DNA of 60,341 bases from Mycobacteriales bacterium. Its GTDB lineage: Bacteria; Actinomycetota; Actinomycetes; JAFAQI01. The stretch is taken from the NCBI GenBank assembly GCA_035550055.1, contig DASZRO010000117.1, positions 1-60,341 of the forward strand. The letters are read 5' to 3'. The position numbers and the translations under genes are program-made. Within the stretch, counting starts at the first letter, position 1. The number at the start of each line of letters is the position of its first letter. The notes under the pieces are model-generated. The model made no database searches and was not told where the DNA came from. It saw only the letters and a program-made list of their open reading frames with translations. Shown here piece by piece: positions 19,275 to 34,930 of this stretch.

Positions 19275-20986
19275 GCCGCTGATCCGGCCGGGGTGCGGAC
19301 CGAGAGGGCGTACGGCGCAGCGAAGTCGAAGGTGATCGTCAGCTCCTCGTCGTCGCGCCGCCGGGTCACGGTCAGCGTGGAGCCGCTGACCTCGGTCGTG
19401 GCCGCTGCGGCCGGGTCGCGCAGCAGTGGGTACGTGCGGCGTAGCTCGATCAGTCGTCGAACCATCTTCAACACCTCCGCGCCGTCGGTCGTGTCGCGCT
19501 GGGTGCGGTCGAGCCGGGCGGCGTCGTACGTCGACTCCGCGGCCGGGTCGAGCTCGTCCGCGTCGCGTCCGAACTCCTTCGCCCGCCCTTGGCGTACTGC
19601 TTCGAGCAGGTCCGCGTCCTCGTGGTCGACGAAGTACGGGAACGGGGTCGTCGCGGCGTACTCCTCTCCCATGAACAGCAGCGGGATGTTGGGGGACAAC
19701 AGCGTCGCCGCAACCGCGAGGCGGTTCTGCGCCGGTTCGAGCAGCGCGGCCAGTCGCGCCGCGTCGGCTCGGTTGCCGATCTGGTCGTGGTTCTGCGCGA
19801 AGACCACGAGACGGTCGCACGGCACCGGAGGCGTCGCCACGCCGTGGCGGCGGCCCCGGAACGCGGAGTACTCGCCGCGGAAGACGAAGCCGTCACGGAA
19901 GGCGGCGGCGAGCTGGTCGAGCCGGCCGTAGTCGCGGTAGTAACCGTCCTGCTCGCCGGTGAGCACAGTGTGCAGAGCATGGTGAAAGTCGTCATTCCAC
20001 TGTTGCCGGAAGCCCAACCCGCCGTTGGCTGCCGGAGTCACGACCATCGGGTTGTTGTCGCCGCTCTCGGCGATCGGGACCAGTTGCCGGCCGAGCTCCA
20101 TCGACAGCTCGGCGATGGCGGTCGTGGTCTCGCGCAGGAACGGCGACGCGGTGGGGTCGACGATGCCGTGGACGGCATCGAAGCGAAGGCCGTCGACGTG
20201 GAAGTCCCGCAGCCACATCAGCGCGTTGTCACGGAAGTAGCGGCGGACCTCGTCGGATCCCGCTTCGGAGAAGTTCATCGCGGCGCCCCATGGCGTCGCG
20301 TAGGTGTCGGTGAGATACGGCCCGTAGCTGGCGTGGACGGCGCCCTCCGGCCCGAGGTGGTTGTAGACCACGTCGAGAATCACGGCGAGCCCGCGCTCGT
20401 GGCAGGCGTCGACGAAGCGCTGGAAGCCGGCAGGACCGCCGTAGCTCTCCTGGACGGCGTACGGGAACACGCCGTCGTACCCCCAGTTGTGGGTGCCCGG
20501 AAACGACGCGATCGGCATCGGCTCGACGGCGTTGATCCCGAGCTCGGCCAGCTCGTCGAGATGCTCGATCGCCGAGTCGAACGTTCCGGCGTCGCTGAAG
20601 GTGCCGACGTGCAGCTCGTAGATCACCAGGTCCCGCGCTGGTGGAGCGACGAACTCGGCGTCGTGCCAGACGTGCGCCTGCGGGTCGAAGCCCTGCGAGG
20701 GCCCGTGTACGCCGTCGGGCTGACGGCGCGACGCCGGATCGGCGAGGACCTGACCGTCGGCGAGCACGAAGCGGTAGCGCGGCTCGCCCGCCAGCCCAGC
20801 CACCGTGGCCGAGTGGTAGCCGCCGTCACCGGCGGCCAGCTCGACCTCGCGGCCGTCGCCGTCGTCCTCGACCCGTACCGATACCTGAGAGCTCAGTGGC
20901 GCCCACACGGTGAAGCGCCAGCGGTCGTCGGCGACGCGGACCGCGCCTAGCGGGTAGGTGCACTCCGCAGCGCCAGCCGGGCTCAC
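19271..20986 (-). CDS. treZ: Malto-oligosyltrehalose trehalohydrolase
   Basis: Releases trehalose from the TreY product. The 571-residue protein has an N-terminal sandwich domain (WRFTVWAPLSSQVSV), then the GH13_10 barrel with YELHVGTFS, VVYNHLGPEG, predicted nucleophile D270 in LRFDAVHG, acid E307 in IAESGDNN and FAQNHDQIGNR. The start is the GTG at 20986, which overlaps the glgB stop as GTGA; extending upstream would only read through glgB. It overlaps glgX by 4 nt. Confidence 0.94.
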
Positions 20987-22904
20987 TCCGCAGCCTTGAA
21001 CGCGACGATGCCGAGTGGTGGCAACGTGACGGCGACGCGGTAGGGCAGGCCGCCCCACTCCTGCTCGGTCGCGACGACCTGGCCGAGGTTGCCCACTCCG
21101 CTCCCGCCGTAGATCTCGGCGTCGCTGTTGAGCAGCTCACGCCACGGTCCGCCGAGTGGCACGCCGAGGGTGTGGTTGTCGCGGGGGATCGGAGTCATGT
21201 TCATCGCCACCAGCATTGCCTCGCCGGAGCGCGAGTAGCGCAGGAAGCTCGCGGTGCTGTTGTCGGCGTCGTCGTGGCGCAGCCAGCGGAAGCCGGCGGC
21301 GTCGCAGTCGAGCTCGTGCAGCGCCGGTTCGCTGCGGTAGAGCCGGTTGAGGTCGCTCACCCAGCGCAGCACTCCGGCGTGAGCCGGCTGTGCCAGCAGG
21401 TCCCAGTCGAGCGACTGCTCGTGCGCCCATTCGCGGGCCTGCCCGAACTCGCCGCCCATGAAGAGCAGCTTCTTGCCCGGATCGGTGAACTGGTAGCCGA
21501 GCAGCAGACGAAGGTTGGCGAAGCGCTGCCACTCGTCGCCGGGCATCTTCGTGAGCAGCGAGCCCTTGCCGTGCGTGACCTCGTCGTGCGAGAGCGGCAG
21601 CGTGTAGTTCTCGGTGAAGGCGTAGACCGCGCGGAAGGTGAGCTCGCCGTGGTGGTGGCGGCGATGGATCGGGTCGCGCTCGAGGTAGGACAGCGTGTCG
21701 TGCATCCAGCCCATGTCCCATTTCATGCCGAACCCGAGACCGCCCGCGTCCACGGGCCGGGACACCGACGGCCAAGCCGTCGACTCCTCGGCGATCATCT
21801 GGACGTCGGGGTGGTCGGCGTACACCCCGGTGTTGAGTGCCTTGAGGAAGTCGACGGCTTCGAGGTTCTCCCGCCCGCCGTACTTGTTCGGCAGCCATTC
21901 GCCGGGCTGCCGGGAGTAGTCGCGGTAGAGCATCGATGCGACGGCGTCCACCCGCAGCCCGTCGGCGTGATAGGTGCGCAGCCAGTGGTCGGCCGACGAG
22001 GCCAGGAACGAGCGGACCTCGTGGCGGTCGTAGTTGAAGATCAAGCTGCCCCAGTCGGGGTGGAAGCCCAGCCGCGGGTCGGCGTGCTCGTAGAGGTGCG
22101 TCCCGTCGAAGCCGGCGAGCGCGAACGCGTCACCCGGGAAGTGCGACGGCACCCAGTCGATGAGTACGCCGATCCCGGCCTGGTGCAGCCGGTCGATCAG
22201 GTACATCAGGTCCTGCGGGGTGCCCTGACGAGCGCTCGGCGCGAAGTACGACGTGACCTGGTAGCCCCACGACCCGTAGAACGGATGCTCCATGACGGGC
22301 AGGAACTCGACGTGGGTGAAGCCGGCCGACGTGACGTACTCGATGAGCGGCTCGACGATCTCGCGATAGCTCAGCAGCTCGGACGGTCGTGCCGGGTCGC
22401 GACGCCACGACCCGAGGTGCACCTCGTAGATCGAGATCGGCGCGTCCAGGGCGTTGCGCCGGCCGCGGGTTGCCATCCATTCGTCGTCGTGCCACTCGTG
22501 GTCGAGATCCCACAGCACCGATCCGGTCTGCGGCGGCCGCTCGGTCGCGAAGGCGAACGGGTCCGCCTTCTCGAGCACCAGTCCGTTGCGCGTGGTGATC
22601 GCGTACTTGTAGATCTGGCCCTTCTTCGCGGTGGGTACCACGCCCTCCCAGATCCCCGAGCTGCCGCGCGGGTGCAGCGGCGATGCGGCAACGTCCCACG
22701 CGTTGAAGTCCCCGATGACGCTGACCGCAGTGGCGTTGGGCGCCCACACGGCGAACGAGTACCCGGCCGGCTTGCTCCGGGCCGTCTTGCCCGGCACCCG
22801 ATGCGCCCCGAGGTGCTCCGCGAGCCGGCGGTGCGTTCCCTCGTTGAACAGGAACAGGTCCGCGTCGCTGAGCAGGCTGTACGGCTGATGCGCCGTCTCG
22901 ACGC

Positions 22905-22908
<4 letters not shown>
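20983..22908 (-). CDS. glgB: 1,4-alpha-glucan branching enzyme
   Basis: Introduces alpha-1,6 branches into linear glucan, here probably the chains made by GlgE. The 641-residue protein has a CBM48 domain (SFAVWAPNATAVSVIGDFN) and the GH13_9 core: DWVPSHFP, nucleophile D321 in LRVDAVASML, acid E374 in IAEESTAWP and LSHDEVTHGKGSL. The D-to-E spacing of 53 residues equals that of E. coli GlgB. It is shorter than E. coli GlgB at the N-terminus. The ATG overlaps the malQ stop by 4 nt (22905-22908). Confidence 0.96.
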
Positions 22909-28113
<5,205 letters not shown>

Positions 28114-28117
<4 letters not shown>

Positions 28118-30126
28118 GACCGCACCTGCTCCGCCGGCGCCGGAGCGATCGCGGGTTCGATGCGGAAGACGTGCGCCGGCGTCACGTTGGGATCGAGGAT
28201 CACGAAGCTGCGCGGCCCGGTCCACGTGTAGCGCGATCCGGTGAGCAGGTCGTGGACGTCGTACGACGAGCCCTCGGCGACGCCCAGCGCGCCGAGGTCG
28301 AGGTCGACCCAGGCTGACTGACGGTAGCGATCATCGAGGTTGACGATGACCAGGATCGGCGCGCTCGAAACCGAGTAATCCCCGCCGAGACCGGCGGGGA
28401 GCGTCTTCGAGTACGCGATGATCGCGTCACTGTCGGTGTGGTGGAAGCGCAACGTCCGGTCGTGCTGGAGGGCGAGCTGCTCGCGGCGGATCCGGTTCAG
28501 CTCGGCGAGCAACGGCGCCAGGCTGGTCGCGGCGTCGAGGTCGTAGCTGCGCAGCTCGTACTTCTCACCGGCGAGGTACTCCTCGGACCCTTCGTGACGC
28601 GGCTGGCGCTCGGCGAGCTCGAAGGACGGCCCGTAGATCCCGTAGTTGGCCGCGAGCGTGGCGGCGAGCACCGCGCGCATCGCGAACGTGCGGCGGTCGC
28701 CACGCTGGAGCTGCTCGGTGAGGATGTCCGGGGTGTTGGGCCAGAAGTTGGGACGGAAGTAGTCCGCCATGTCGGTGCGGGTCAGCTCGGTGAGGTAATG
28801 CTCGAGCTCCCACTTCGCGGTGCGCCACGCGAAGTAGGTGTAGGACTGCGAGAAGCCGAGCTTTGCCAGCCGTTTCATCACCTTGGGGCGGGTGAACGCC
28901 TCGGCGAGGAAGAGCACCTCGGGATGCGTCTCGTGCACCGTCGGGATCAGCCACTCCCAGAACGGGAAGGCTTTGGTGTGCGGGTTGTCGACCCGGAAGA
29001 TCGAGATGCCCTGCTCGATCCAGAACTCAACGACGCCGTGCAACGCCTCCCACAGCTCGCGCCAGTGCGAGGTGTCGAAGTCGAGCGGATAGATGTCCTC
29101 GTACTTCTTCGGCGGGTTCTCCGCATAGCGGATCGTGCCGTCCGGGCGGTGGCGGAACCACTCCGGGTGCTCGCTGACCCAGGGGTGGTCGGGCGAGCAC
29201 TGGAAGGCGATGTCGAGGGCGATCTCGATCCCCGCGTCGCGGGCGGCGCCGACCAGCTTGGCGAACTCCTCCAGCGTGCCGAGGTCGGGGTGGATCGAGG
29301 TGTGGCCGCCGGCAGCGCTGCCGATCGCCCACGGGCTGCCGACGTCGCCGGCTTCGGCGGTCACGGCGCCGTCTCGGCCCTTGCGGTTGGTCACGCCGAT
29401 CGGGTGGATCGGCGGCAGGTAGAGGACGTCCGCACCGAGGCTGCGCACGTAGTCCAGCCGGTCGATGACGTCGAGGAACGTCCCGTGCCGGCCGGGCTGC
29501 GCCGCGGCAGAGCGCGGGAACAGCTCATACCAGGTGCTGAACCGGGCGCGCTCGCGGTCCACCCACAGGCCGTACGCCGGCGACAGCGTGGCCGGGTCGG
29601 GCGAGTAGCGCGCGACGAGCGAACCGAGTTCTTCGAACTCGGCATCGCCTTCCGCCGCAATCGCGGCGGTCCTGACGTCGCTGGCGAGCGCCAGCAGCTG
29701 CTTGGAGTGAGCTCCGCTGGCCCGGTCGGCGGCCTGCTCGGCGAGCCGGGCGCCGACTTCGAGCTCGCCGCTGATGTCCTGACCGGCGGCCGCGCGGGCG
29801 CGCAAGTCCCGCAACCAGGTCGCGAACCCGTCAACGCGGGCGCGGACCTGGAACAGGTAACGGCCGACGTGGTCGGGGGTGAACGCGCCGTGCCAGCGGT
29901 CGTCCCCGATCGGCGCCATTCGCACCTGCTGCCACGCCCGGTCGCCCTCCCGGCGGTACAAGACGTCCACCCGGAGCTGGTCGTGTCCGTCGACGAAGGC
30001 GTCGGCGTACACGTCGACCGGAGCGCCGACGGTGGCTTTGGCGTCGAAGCGGCCGTCGTCGACCCGCGGTCGGACATCTTCGACGACGGGGCGTGGCGGG
30101 GCCTGCTTGGCCGGGCTGATCTTCAC
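28114..30126 (-). CDS. glgE: Alpha-1,4-glucan:maltose-1-phosphate maltosyltransferase
   Basis: Transfers maltosyl units from maltose-1-phosphate to growing alpha-glucan. The 670-residue GH13_3 protein has an N-terminal beta domain, nucleophile D380 in FRVDNPHTK and acid E409 in FLAEAFTRPK. The D-to-E spacing of 29 residues and the total length agree with Streptomyces GlgE. I chose the GTG at 30126 because a promoter-like pair (30154-30182) lies just upstream; an in-frame start at 30195 would lie upstream of that promoter. It is the first gene of the seven-gene operon. Confidence 0.93.
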
Positions 30127-30153
30127 TGTGGTCCGACCTACCCCACCAGCCGG

Positions 30154-30182
30154 GCGATAAGTCCCGGTGACGCCGATGTGAA
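30154..30182 (-). promoter_or_regulatory. Candidate promoter of the alpha-glucan/trehalose operon
   Basis: On the minus strand TTCACA (30182-30177) and TATCGC (30159-30154) are separated by 17 bp, resembling housekeeping -35/-10 boxes (5/6 and about 3/6 matches). Transcription would begin near 30147, leaving a 20-nt leader before the GTG at 30126. Confidence 0.4.
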
Positions 30183-30208
30183 CGGCCCGCGTCACACCCG
30201 GCGCGGGT

Positions 30209-31084
30209 TCAGCAGACCAGGTCCACCAGTCGGTCGAGCTCGGCGAGGTCAGCCGACGTCGGGACCAGGATCAGCTCGTCGCAGCCCGCGTCCTCGAGCC
30301 GCTTGACCGCGTCGGTGACCGCCCCGGCGTTGCTCGCGGTGCACAGGTCGGCCATCGAGTCGCCGACCGCGGCGCCGAAGATGGCGAGGTAGCGCGACGC
30401 GTAGTCCTTCAGCTGGGTCGCGCCGTCCGCGGCGAGGGCGTACCAGAAGCTCGTGACGTGACGCGGCCGCTCGCTGCGCCCGGCGGCGCTCCAGGCGTCC
30501 TCGACCATCCTGAAGGTCGCGGCGTGGTCCTGGCCGATGGGGTCGAGCACGAAGCCGGCCACCCCTTCGGCCCACCGGGCCGCGCGCGCCGTCGCCTTGG
30601 GGCCGAGCGCCCCTGAATACAGAGGAGGGCCGCCGGCTCGGACCGGCGCCGGGCCGACCGGGCTGATGCCCTCGGCCGGTGCGGCACCCGCCCACACCCG
30701 TCGCATCGTCGCGACCTGTTCGTCGAGCATCTGATGGCGCTTGGCGTCCGAGCGTTCGAGGGCGCGAAAGTCCTCGCCGCGCCCGCCGATGCCGACCCCG
30801 AGCCGCAGCCGGCCGGCCGAGATGACGTCGATCGTGGCGGCCATCTTGGCGACCTCGATCGCCGGATGCGCGGGGAGTACGACGATCGTGGTCATCAGCG
30901 TGACCCGCTGCGTGACCGCCGCTGCCGCCGCCAGCGTCGTGAACATCTCCACGTTGGGGTAGGCGATCCGCTCACCCACCGCGAGAGTCGAGAACGGGCC
31001 TTCGTCGACTCGGCGGCACCACTCGAGAATCGTGTCTCGGTCGAGGCCCGACACCATCGACGGCAGCGTCATGCCGATCTCCAT
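30209..31084 (-). CDS. LLM class (F420-type) oxidoreductase
   Basis: Luciferase-like monooxygenase fold protein of about 291 residues, in actinobacteria usually using coenzyme F420. The N-terminal EIGMTLPSMVSGLDRD, the strand VTLMTTIVVLP with AHPAIEVAKMAATID, and RLRLGVGIGGRGEDF are typical. The ATG at 31084 is preferred over an in-frame GTG at 31105, as the ATG begins at the usual MEIG strand. Substrate is unknown. It is divergent from the AAA ATPase gene with a 33-bp gap. Confidence 0.87.
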   Translation of the reverse strand: MEIGMTLPSMVSGLDRDTILEWCRRVDEGPFSTLAVGERIAYPNVEMFTTLAAAAAVTQRVTLMTTIVVLPAHPAIEVAKMAATIDVISAGRLRLGVGIGGRGEDFRALERSDAKRHQMLDEQVATMRRVWAGAAPAEGISPVGPAPVRAGGPPLYSGALGPKATARAARWAEGVAGFVLDPIGQDHAATFRMVEDAWSAAGRSERPRHVTSFWYALAADGATQLKDYASRYLAIFGAAVGDSMADLCTASNAGAVTDAVKRLEDAGCDELILVPTSADLAELDRLVDLVC

Positions 31085-31117
31085 GGTGCCGGACCCTAAC
31101 GTCACTAAGGTGCGGCT

Positions 31118-33358
31118 ATGACTGTGCCCGGGCCGGCACCCGCAGCCGGGAGCGCCCCGGTGAGCATCCAGCTGCGCGCCGAGGCGTCCGAGGTCGGCAT
31201 CAACGCCCGACGAGGCATGGTGCGCATCGCGCCCGCCGTGCTGGCTGCGCTCGGCGCGCGGCCGTATTCGGTGGTGAAGCTCACCGGCACGAAGGCGACC
31301 GGCGCGCTCGTCGCGCAGAGCGGACCCGATCTGGACCCGGGCGTGATCCGGGTCGACGACCTGATCCTGGGCAACCTGGGGGTGGCTCCGGACACTGCGG
31401 TCACCGTGGAGCTCGTACCGTCGCTGGCCGCCGACCGGATCGTCGTCAGCGGCCCCGAGCAGGTCTCGTCCGTGCTGCCGCCGCAGACCGTCCGGCTCGC
31501 TCTGCTGGGCAAGGTGGTGTGTCAGGGCGACGCCGTGTCACTGCTCCAGCAGGACGTGGCGTTGCCCGAGGGGTCGAGCGCTGAGCTCATGGGTCAGGGC
31601 CGACTCCAGCTGCAGCAGCTGTTCGGCCAGGCCTGGCAGGGCATGGTGCTGACCGTCGTCGAGGCTCCCGCAGTCCCGACCGTCGTCACGATGACAACGG
31701 AGGTCCAGTGGGCAAGCGGGCAGCCCGCCGCCGCGGCCCCGGTGGCCGGTACGCCGCTTGCGGTGGCGACGGTCATCCCGCCGGCGGCCGGTGCCGCGGC
31801 GCCCACCTCGGCCGAGGCGAAGCAGCTGCGGGAGCTCCTCGACGTCGGTCTCAACCATCCGGAGCTGCTGGCGAAGCTCGGCACTTCGCCGTCGCTCGGC
31901 GTACTGATCAGCGGGCCGTCGGGCAGTGGCAAGAACACGATGGTGGGCCAGGTCGCGTCGGCGCTCGGCCTGACGGTCAAGGCCGTGTGGTGTCCGCAGC
32001 TCGCGTCGTTGGCGCCTGACAAGGCGGCTGCCGAGATCGCGTCGCTGAAGGCCGACCTGCTCGCCGCCGCCGACGCCCGATCGGTGCTCGTCCTCGACGA
32101 CGTGGAAGATCTCGCGCCGGCCGACGGCGACGCGCCGCTTGCCGCCGTGCTGGTCGCCGCCGTCGCGGACCTGGTGAAAGCCGGGCGCGCCGTCGTCGCG
32201 TTGACCGCGGCGCCGCAGTCGGTCAGCCACGACCTGCTCGGTCCGGCGATGTTGTCGAACCGCATCGTCGTCCCGCTGCCGGACCAGCCGACCAGGCGGG
32301 CACTGCTGGCCGGCCTGACGCAGACCGTCGCGCTGTCCGCCGACGTCTCCCTGGACGACCTTGCGGCGAAAACCCCCGGCTTCGTCGTCGCCGACCTGCT
32401 CGCCCTCGTCAACGCCGCCGGCCGGCTGGCGGCCGTGCGCGAGCAGTCGGCGCCGACTCCCACCCCGGCCATCGCGGCCGCGGACTTCGCTGCCGCGCTC
32501 GCGACGGTCCACCCGTCGAGCATGGACGGGCAGCTGGTCGATCCCGGGCAGGTCGGGATGGCGGACATCGGCGGGCTGGGCGAGGTGAAGCAGGTCCTCA
32601 CGGAGACCGTGCTGTGGCCGATCGCCTACCCCGACACCTTCGCCCGGCTCGGGGTCGCACCGACCCGCGGCGTCCTGCTCTACGGGCCGCCCGGCTGCGG
32701 CAAGACCTATCTCATCAAGGCGCTCGCGCATGACGGCCACGCCAACGTGCTGTCGGTCAAAGGTGCCGAGCTGATGAGCAAGTGGGTCGGTGAGAGCGAG
32801 GCCGGAGTACGCCAGCTCTTCGCGCGCGCCCGTGGCGCCGCGCCGAGCTTGGTCTTTCTCGACGAGGTCGACGCGCTCGCCCCGGTACGTGGCGGCGGCG
32901 GCGCCGGCGACGACGGGGTGGGCGACCGGGTGGTCGCCGCTCTGCTGACCGAGCTGGACGGCATCGACCAGCTCCGTGGCGTGGTCGTCGTCGCCGCGAC
33001 GAACCGTCCCGACATGGTGGACCCGGCGCTGCTTCGACCCGGCCGGCTCGAACGGTTGCTCTTCGTGCCGCCGCCTGACCAGGCCGCTCGTGCCGCGATC
33101 CTCACTGCGGCGGCCGCGCACACCCCGCTGGATGCCGGCGTCGATCTCGCCGCCGTCGCGGCGCGCACCGAGGGCTTCTCCGGCGCGGACTGCGCGGCGC
33201 TGATCCGCCAGGCGGCGTTGGCCGCGATGCGCCGGTCGATGGACGCGCCAAACGTCACCGGCGCGGACATCGACGCCGCGCTCGCCGTCGTACACCCGTC
33301 CCTGGATCCGGCACAGCTCCAGAAGCTTCAGGAGTTCGCCGCAGAGCGCGGGAAATAG
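31118..33358 (+). CDS. Cdc48/VCP-like double AAA+ ATPase
   Basis: Type II AAA+ ATPase of 746 residues that probably forms a hexameric unfoldase or segregase. An N-terminal domain (residues about 15-190) resembles the Cdc48 double-psi barrel (GINARRGMVRIAPAVL). D1 has Walker A GPSGSGKN (266-273), where the usual Thr/Ser is Asn, and an atypical Walker B VLVLDDVEDL. D2 is canonical: GPPGCGKT (523-530), VFLDEVDAL, and ATNRPDMVDPALLRPGRL with the arginine-finger region. D1 therefore may bind but hydrolyse ATP poorly. Similar proteins occur in mycobacteria; their substrates are unsettled. Confidence 0.92.
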   Translation: MTVPGPAPAAGSAPVSIQLRAEASEVGINARRGMVRIAPAVLAALGARPYSVVKLTGTKATGALVAQSGPDLDPGVIRVDDLILGNLGVAPDTAVTVELVPSLAADRIVVSGPEQVSSVLPPQTVRLALLGKVVCQGDAVSLLQQDVALPEGSSAELMGQGRLQLQQLFGQAWQGMVLTVVEAPAVPTVVTMTTEVQWASGQPAAAAPVAGTPLAVATVIPPAAGAAAPTSAEAKQLRELLDVGLNHPELLAKLGTSPSLGVLISGPSGSGKNTMVGQVASALGLTVKAVWCPQLASLAPDKAAAEIASLKADLLAAADARSVLVLDDVEDLAPADGDAPLAAVLVAAVADLVKAGRAVVALTAAPQSVSHDLLGPAMLSNRIVVPLPDQPTRRALLAGLTQTVALSADVSLDDLAAKTPGFVVADLLALVNAAGRLAAVREQSAPTPTPAIAAADFAAALATVHPSSMDGQLVDPGQVGMADIGGLGEVKQVLTETVLWPIAYPDTFARLGVAPTRGVLLYGPPGCGKTYLIKALAHDGHANVLSVKGAELMSKWVGESEAGVRQLFARARGAAPSLVFLDEVDALAPVRGGGGAGDDGVGDRVVAALLTELDGIDQLRGVVVVAATNRPDMVDPALLRPGRLERLLFVPPPDQAARAAILTAAAAHTPLDAGVDLAAVAARTEGFSGADCAALIRQAALAAMRRSMDAPNVTGADIDAALAVVHPSLDPAQLQKLQEFAAERGK

Positions 33359-33406
33359 GCCCCTCGAGGCATTACACGTTTGCCGGGCCGCAGGCATCTT
33401 AGAGAC

Positions 33407-33925
33407 GTGACGTTCGAGGAGTACGCCGCAGCCCGACTGCCCCGCTTGCTCCGTTACGCCGTCATCCTGACCGGCGACGCCGACCTGGCCCAGGACGTCG
33501 TTCAGGAGGTGCTGGCCCGCGCGCAGGTCCGGTGGAGCCGGATCCTGCGCGCCGGCTCACCCGACGCCTACGTCCGCCAGATGGTGCTCAACGAGTACCT
33601 GTCGTGGCGGCGGCGCTGGGCGGTCCGCAACATCCAGGCGGTGGGTGAGCGGCTCGTGGAAGTGGGCGACCGCACCAACGCCCATCGAGACCACGCCCAC
33701 GACCTCGTCGAGAGCGACGAGATCTGGGCTCGGCTCGCCACCTTGCCGCGAAAGCAGCGCGCGGTCCTCGTCCTGCGCTACTACGAGCAGCTGTCCGACG
33801 GCGAGATCGCCACGTTGCTCGACTGCGCGCAGGCCACCGTCCGCAGCAACGCATCAAAGGCCTTGGCAACCCTGCGGCTTCAACAGGAGCCGCAGCGAAT
33901 CCCCGTAGCAGGAGACGCCCGATGA
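33407..33925 (+). CDS. SigE-family ECF RNA polymerase sigma factor
   Basis: A 172-residue sigma-70 family factor of the actinobacterial SigE-type ECF group. Region 2 starts at FEEYAAARLPRLLRYAVILT with DLAQDVVQEVLARAQVRW; region 4 has LATLPRKQRAVLVLRYYEQL, DGEIATLLDCAQATVRSNAS. The GTG at 33407 is preferred to an in-frame TTG at 33380; no good Shine-Dalgarno is visible and the transcript may be nearly leaderless. The stop overlaps the next ATG by 4 nt, so the factor is coupled to the repeat membrane protein, which has the topology expected of its antagonist or sensor. Confidence 0.9.
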   Translation: MTFEEYAAARLPRLLRYAVILTGDADLAQDVVQEVLARAQVRWSRILRAGSPDAYVRQMVLNEYLSWRRRWAVRNIQAVGERLVEVGDRTNAHRDHAHDLVESDEIWARLATLPRKQRAVLVLRYYEQLSDGEIATLLDCAQATVRSNASKALATLRLQQEPQRIPVAGDAR

Positions 33926-34926
33926 CTCCCAACCTTCACCAGCTCGACGAGGCCTTCTCGACCCACGAGCTGCTCGCGCCCGACGCGGATGCGGTGCTGT
34001 CCCGATCCCACGAGATCGCCCGCAACCTCAAGCGTCGGCAGTGGGCGGTGCGCGCGACCGGCGGCGGCGTACTCGCCGCAGGCTTGATCGCCGGCGGCGT
34101 CGTCATCCCACACGCGCTGCAGCACCCGTCGCACAACGTGGTCCTGCACGAGGCCTCCGAAGGTGACGGGTCGTCGCCCAAGGACGTCGCACCGACGCCG
34201 ACCGCGGCGAGCTCGACCGACGATGCGTACGCGGCGTACTTCGACGCCGGGTACACCTACTCCGACGCGCAGCAGCTGGCGCAGCTCTGGCACGAGTCGG
34301 GTCCTGACGCGATTGCGAACGTCAAGGCCGAGGCCGGTGCCAAGCTGCTGAAAGGCCAGACGCTGCCGATCCCGCCGAGCGGGACTCCTGCCTCGCCGCA
34401 GGAGCTCGCGATGGACGCGTTCTGGAACGCGGGCTACGACTACAGCGACGCGCAGACGCTGGCCCAGATGTGGCACGAGACCGACATCACGCAGGTCAAG
34501 GCCGAAGCCGGTCAGAAGCTCGAGGACGGGCAGACCCTGCCGATCCCGCCGAGCGGTGGTCCGGTGACACCGGAGGACAGTGCGGACACCGACGCCGTCG
34601 ATGCGTTCTTCGCCGCCGGTTACACCTACGACGATGCCGTCCAGCTCGCGCAGACCTGGAACACCGCGGACCCCTACCACGCGAAGATCGAGGGCGGTCA
34701 GAAGCTGGAGGACGGGCAGTCGCTGCCGATCCCGCCGAGTGGTACGCCGTCGACGGCGTACGTCGACCAGCAGGCTCGGCAGGCGTTCTTCGCCGCGGGC
34801 TACGACTACAACGACGCGGTCCGGCTCGGTCAGCTCTGGCACCAGACCGACACCGACCAGATCAAGGCCGAGGCCGGGCAGAAGCTCGAGAACGGGCAGA
34901 CCCTGCCGATCCAGCCGTCATCCTGA
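33922..34926 (+). CDS. Single-pass membrane protein with four ~50-residue repeats, putative sigma-factor partner
   Basis: I do not recognise a named family. The 334-residue protein has a cytoplasmic N-terminus (1-44), one membrane helix (about 45-66), an acidic/Pro-rich linker, then four repeats at residues 103-154, 163-212, 225-274 and 283-334. The consensus is F-x-A-G-Y-x-Y-x-D-A-x2-L-A-Q-x-W, then K-A-E-A-G-x-K-L-x2-G-Q-T-L-P-I-P-P-S-G. The repeats would be outside the cell. ATGA overlap with the sigma factor gene suggests an anti-sigma-like or surface-sensing role (inference); no classical ZAS zinc motif is present. The amidoligase gene follows after 4 nt. Confidence 0.85.
   Translation: MTPNLHQLDEAFSTHELLAPDADAVLSRSHEIARNLKRRQWAVRATGGGVLAAGLIAGGVVIPHALQHPSHNVVLHEASEGDGSSPKDVAPTPTAASSTDDAYAAYFDAGYTYSDAQQLAQLWHESGPDAIANVKAEAGAKLLKGQTLPIPPSGTPASPQELAMDAFWNAGYDYSDAQTLAQMWHETDITQVKAEAGQKLEDGQTLPIPPSGGPVTPEDSADTDAVDAFFAAGYTYDDAVQLAQTWNTADPYHAKIEGGQKLEDGQSLPIPPSGTPSTAYVDQQARQAFFAAGYDYNDAVRLGQLWHQTDTDQIKAEAGQKLENGQTLPIQPSS
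34228..34923 (+). repeat. Four tandem coding repeats (~150-156 bp each)
   Basis: Units at 34228-34383, 34408-34557, 34594-34743 and 34768-34923 are separated by linkers of 8-12 codons rich in Pro, Ser, Thr, Asp. Conservation is strongest in the AGY-x-Y-x-DA stretch and the GQTLPIPPSG end; repeat 3 is most divergent (WNTADPYHAKIEGG) and repeat 4 ends LPIQPSS at the stop. The pattern indicates internal duplication of a folding unit, not a DNA-level satellite. Confidence 0.85.
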
Positions 34927-34930
34927 AGCG

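Noticed and set aside
28118-28225. N-terminal extension of the TreS-Mak frame upstream of 28117
   Set aside because: The extension overlaps the glgE coding region in another frame and shows no TreS similarity; the ATGA overlap at 28114-28117 marks the true start.
34228-34923. Regular repeats considered as a CRISPR array or DNA satellite
   Set aside because: The period is about 150-190 bp, the conservation follows codons of an intact open frame, and units vary at third positions; no short direct repeat with unique spacers exists.
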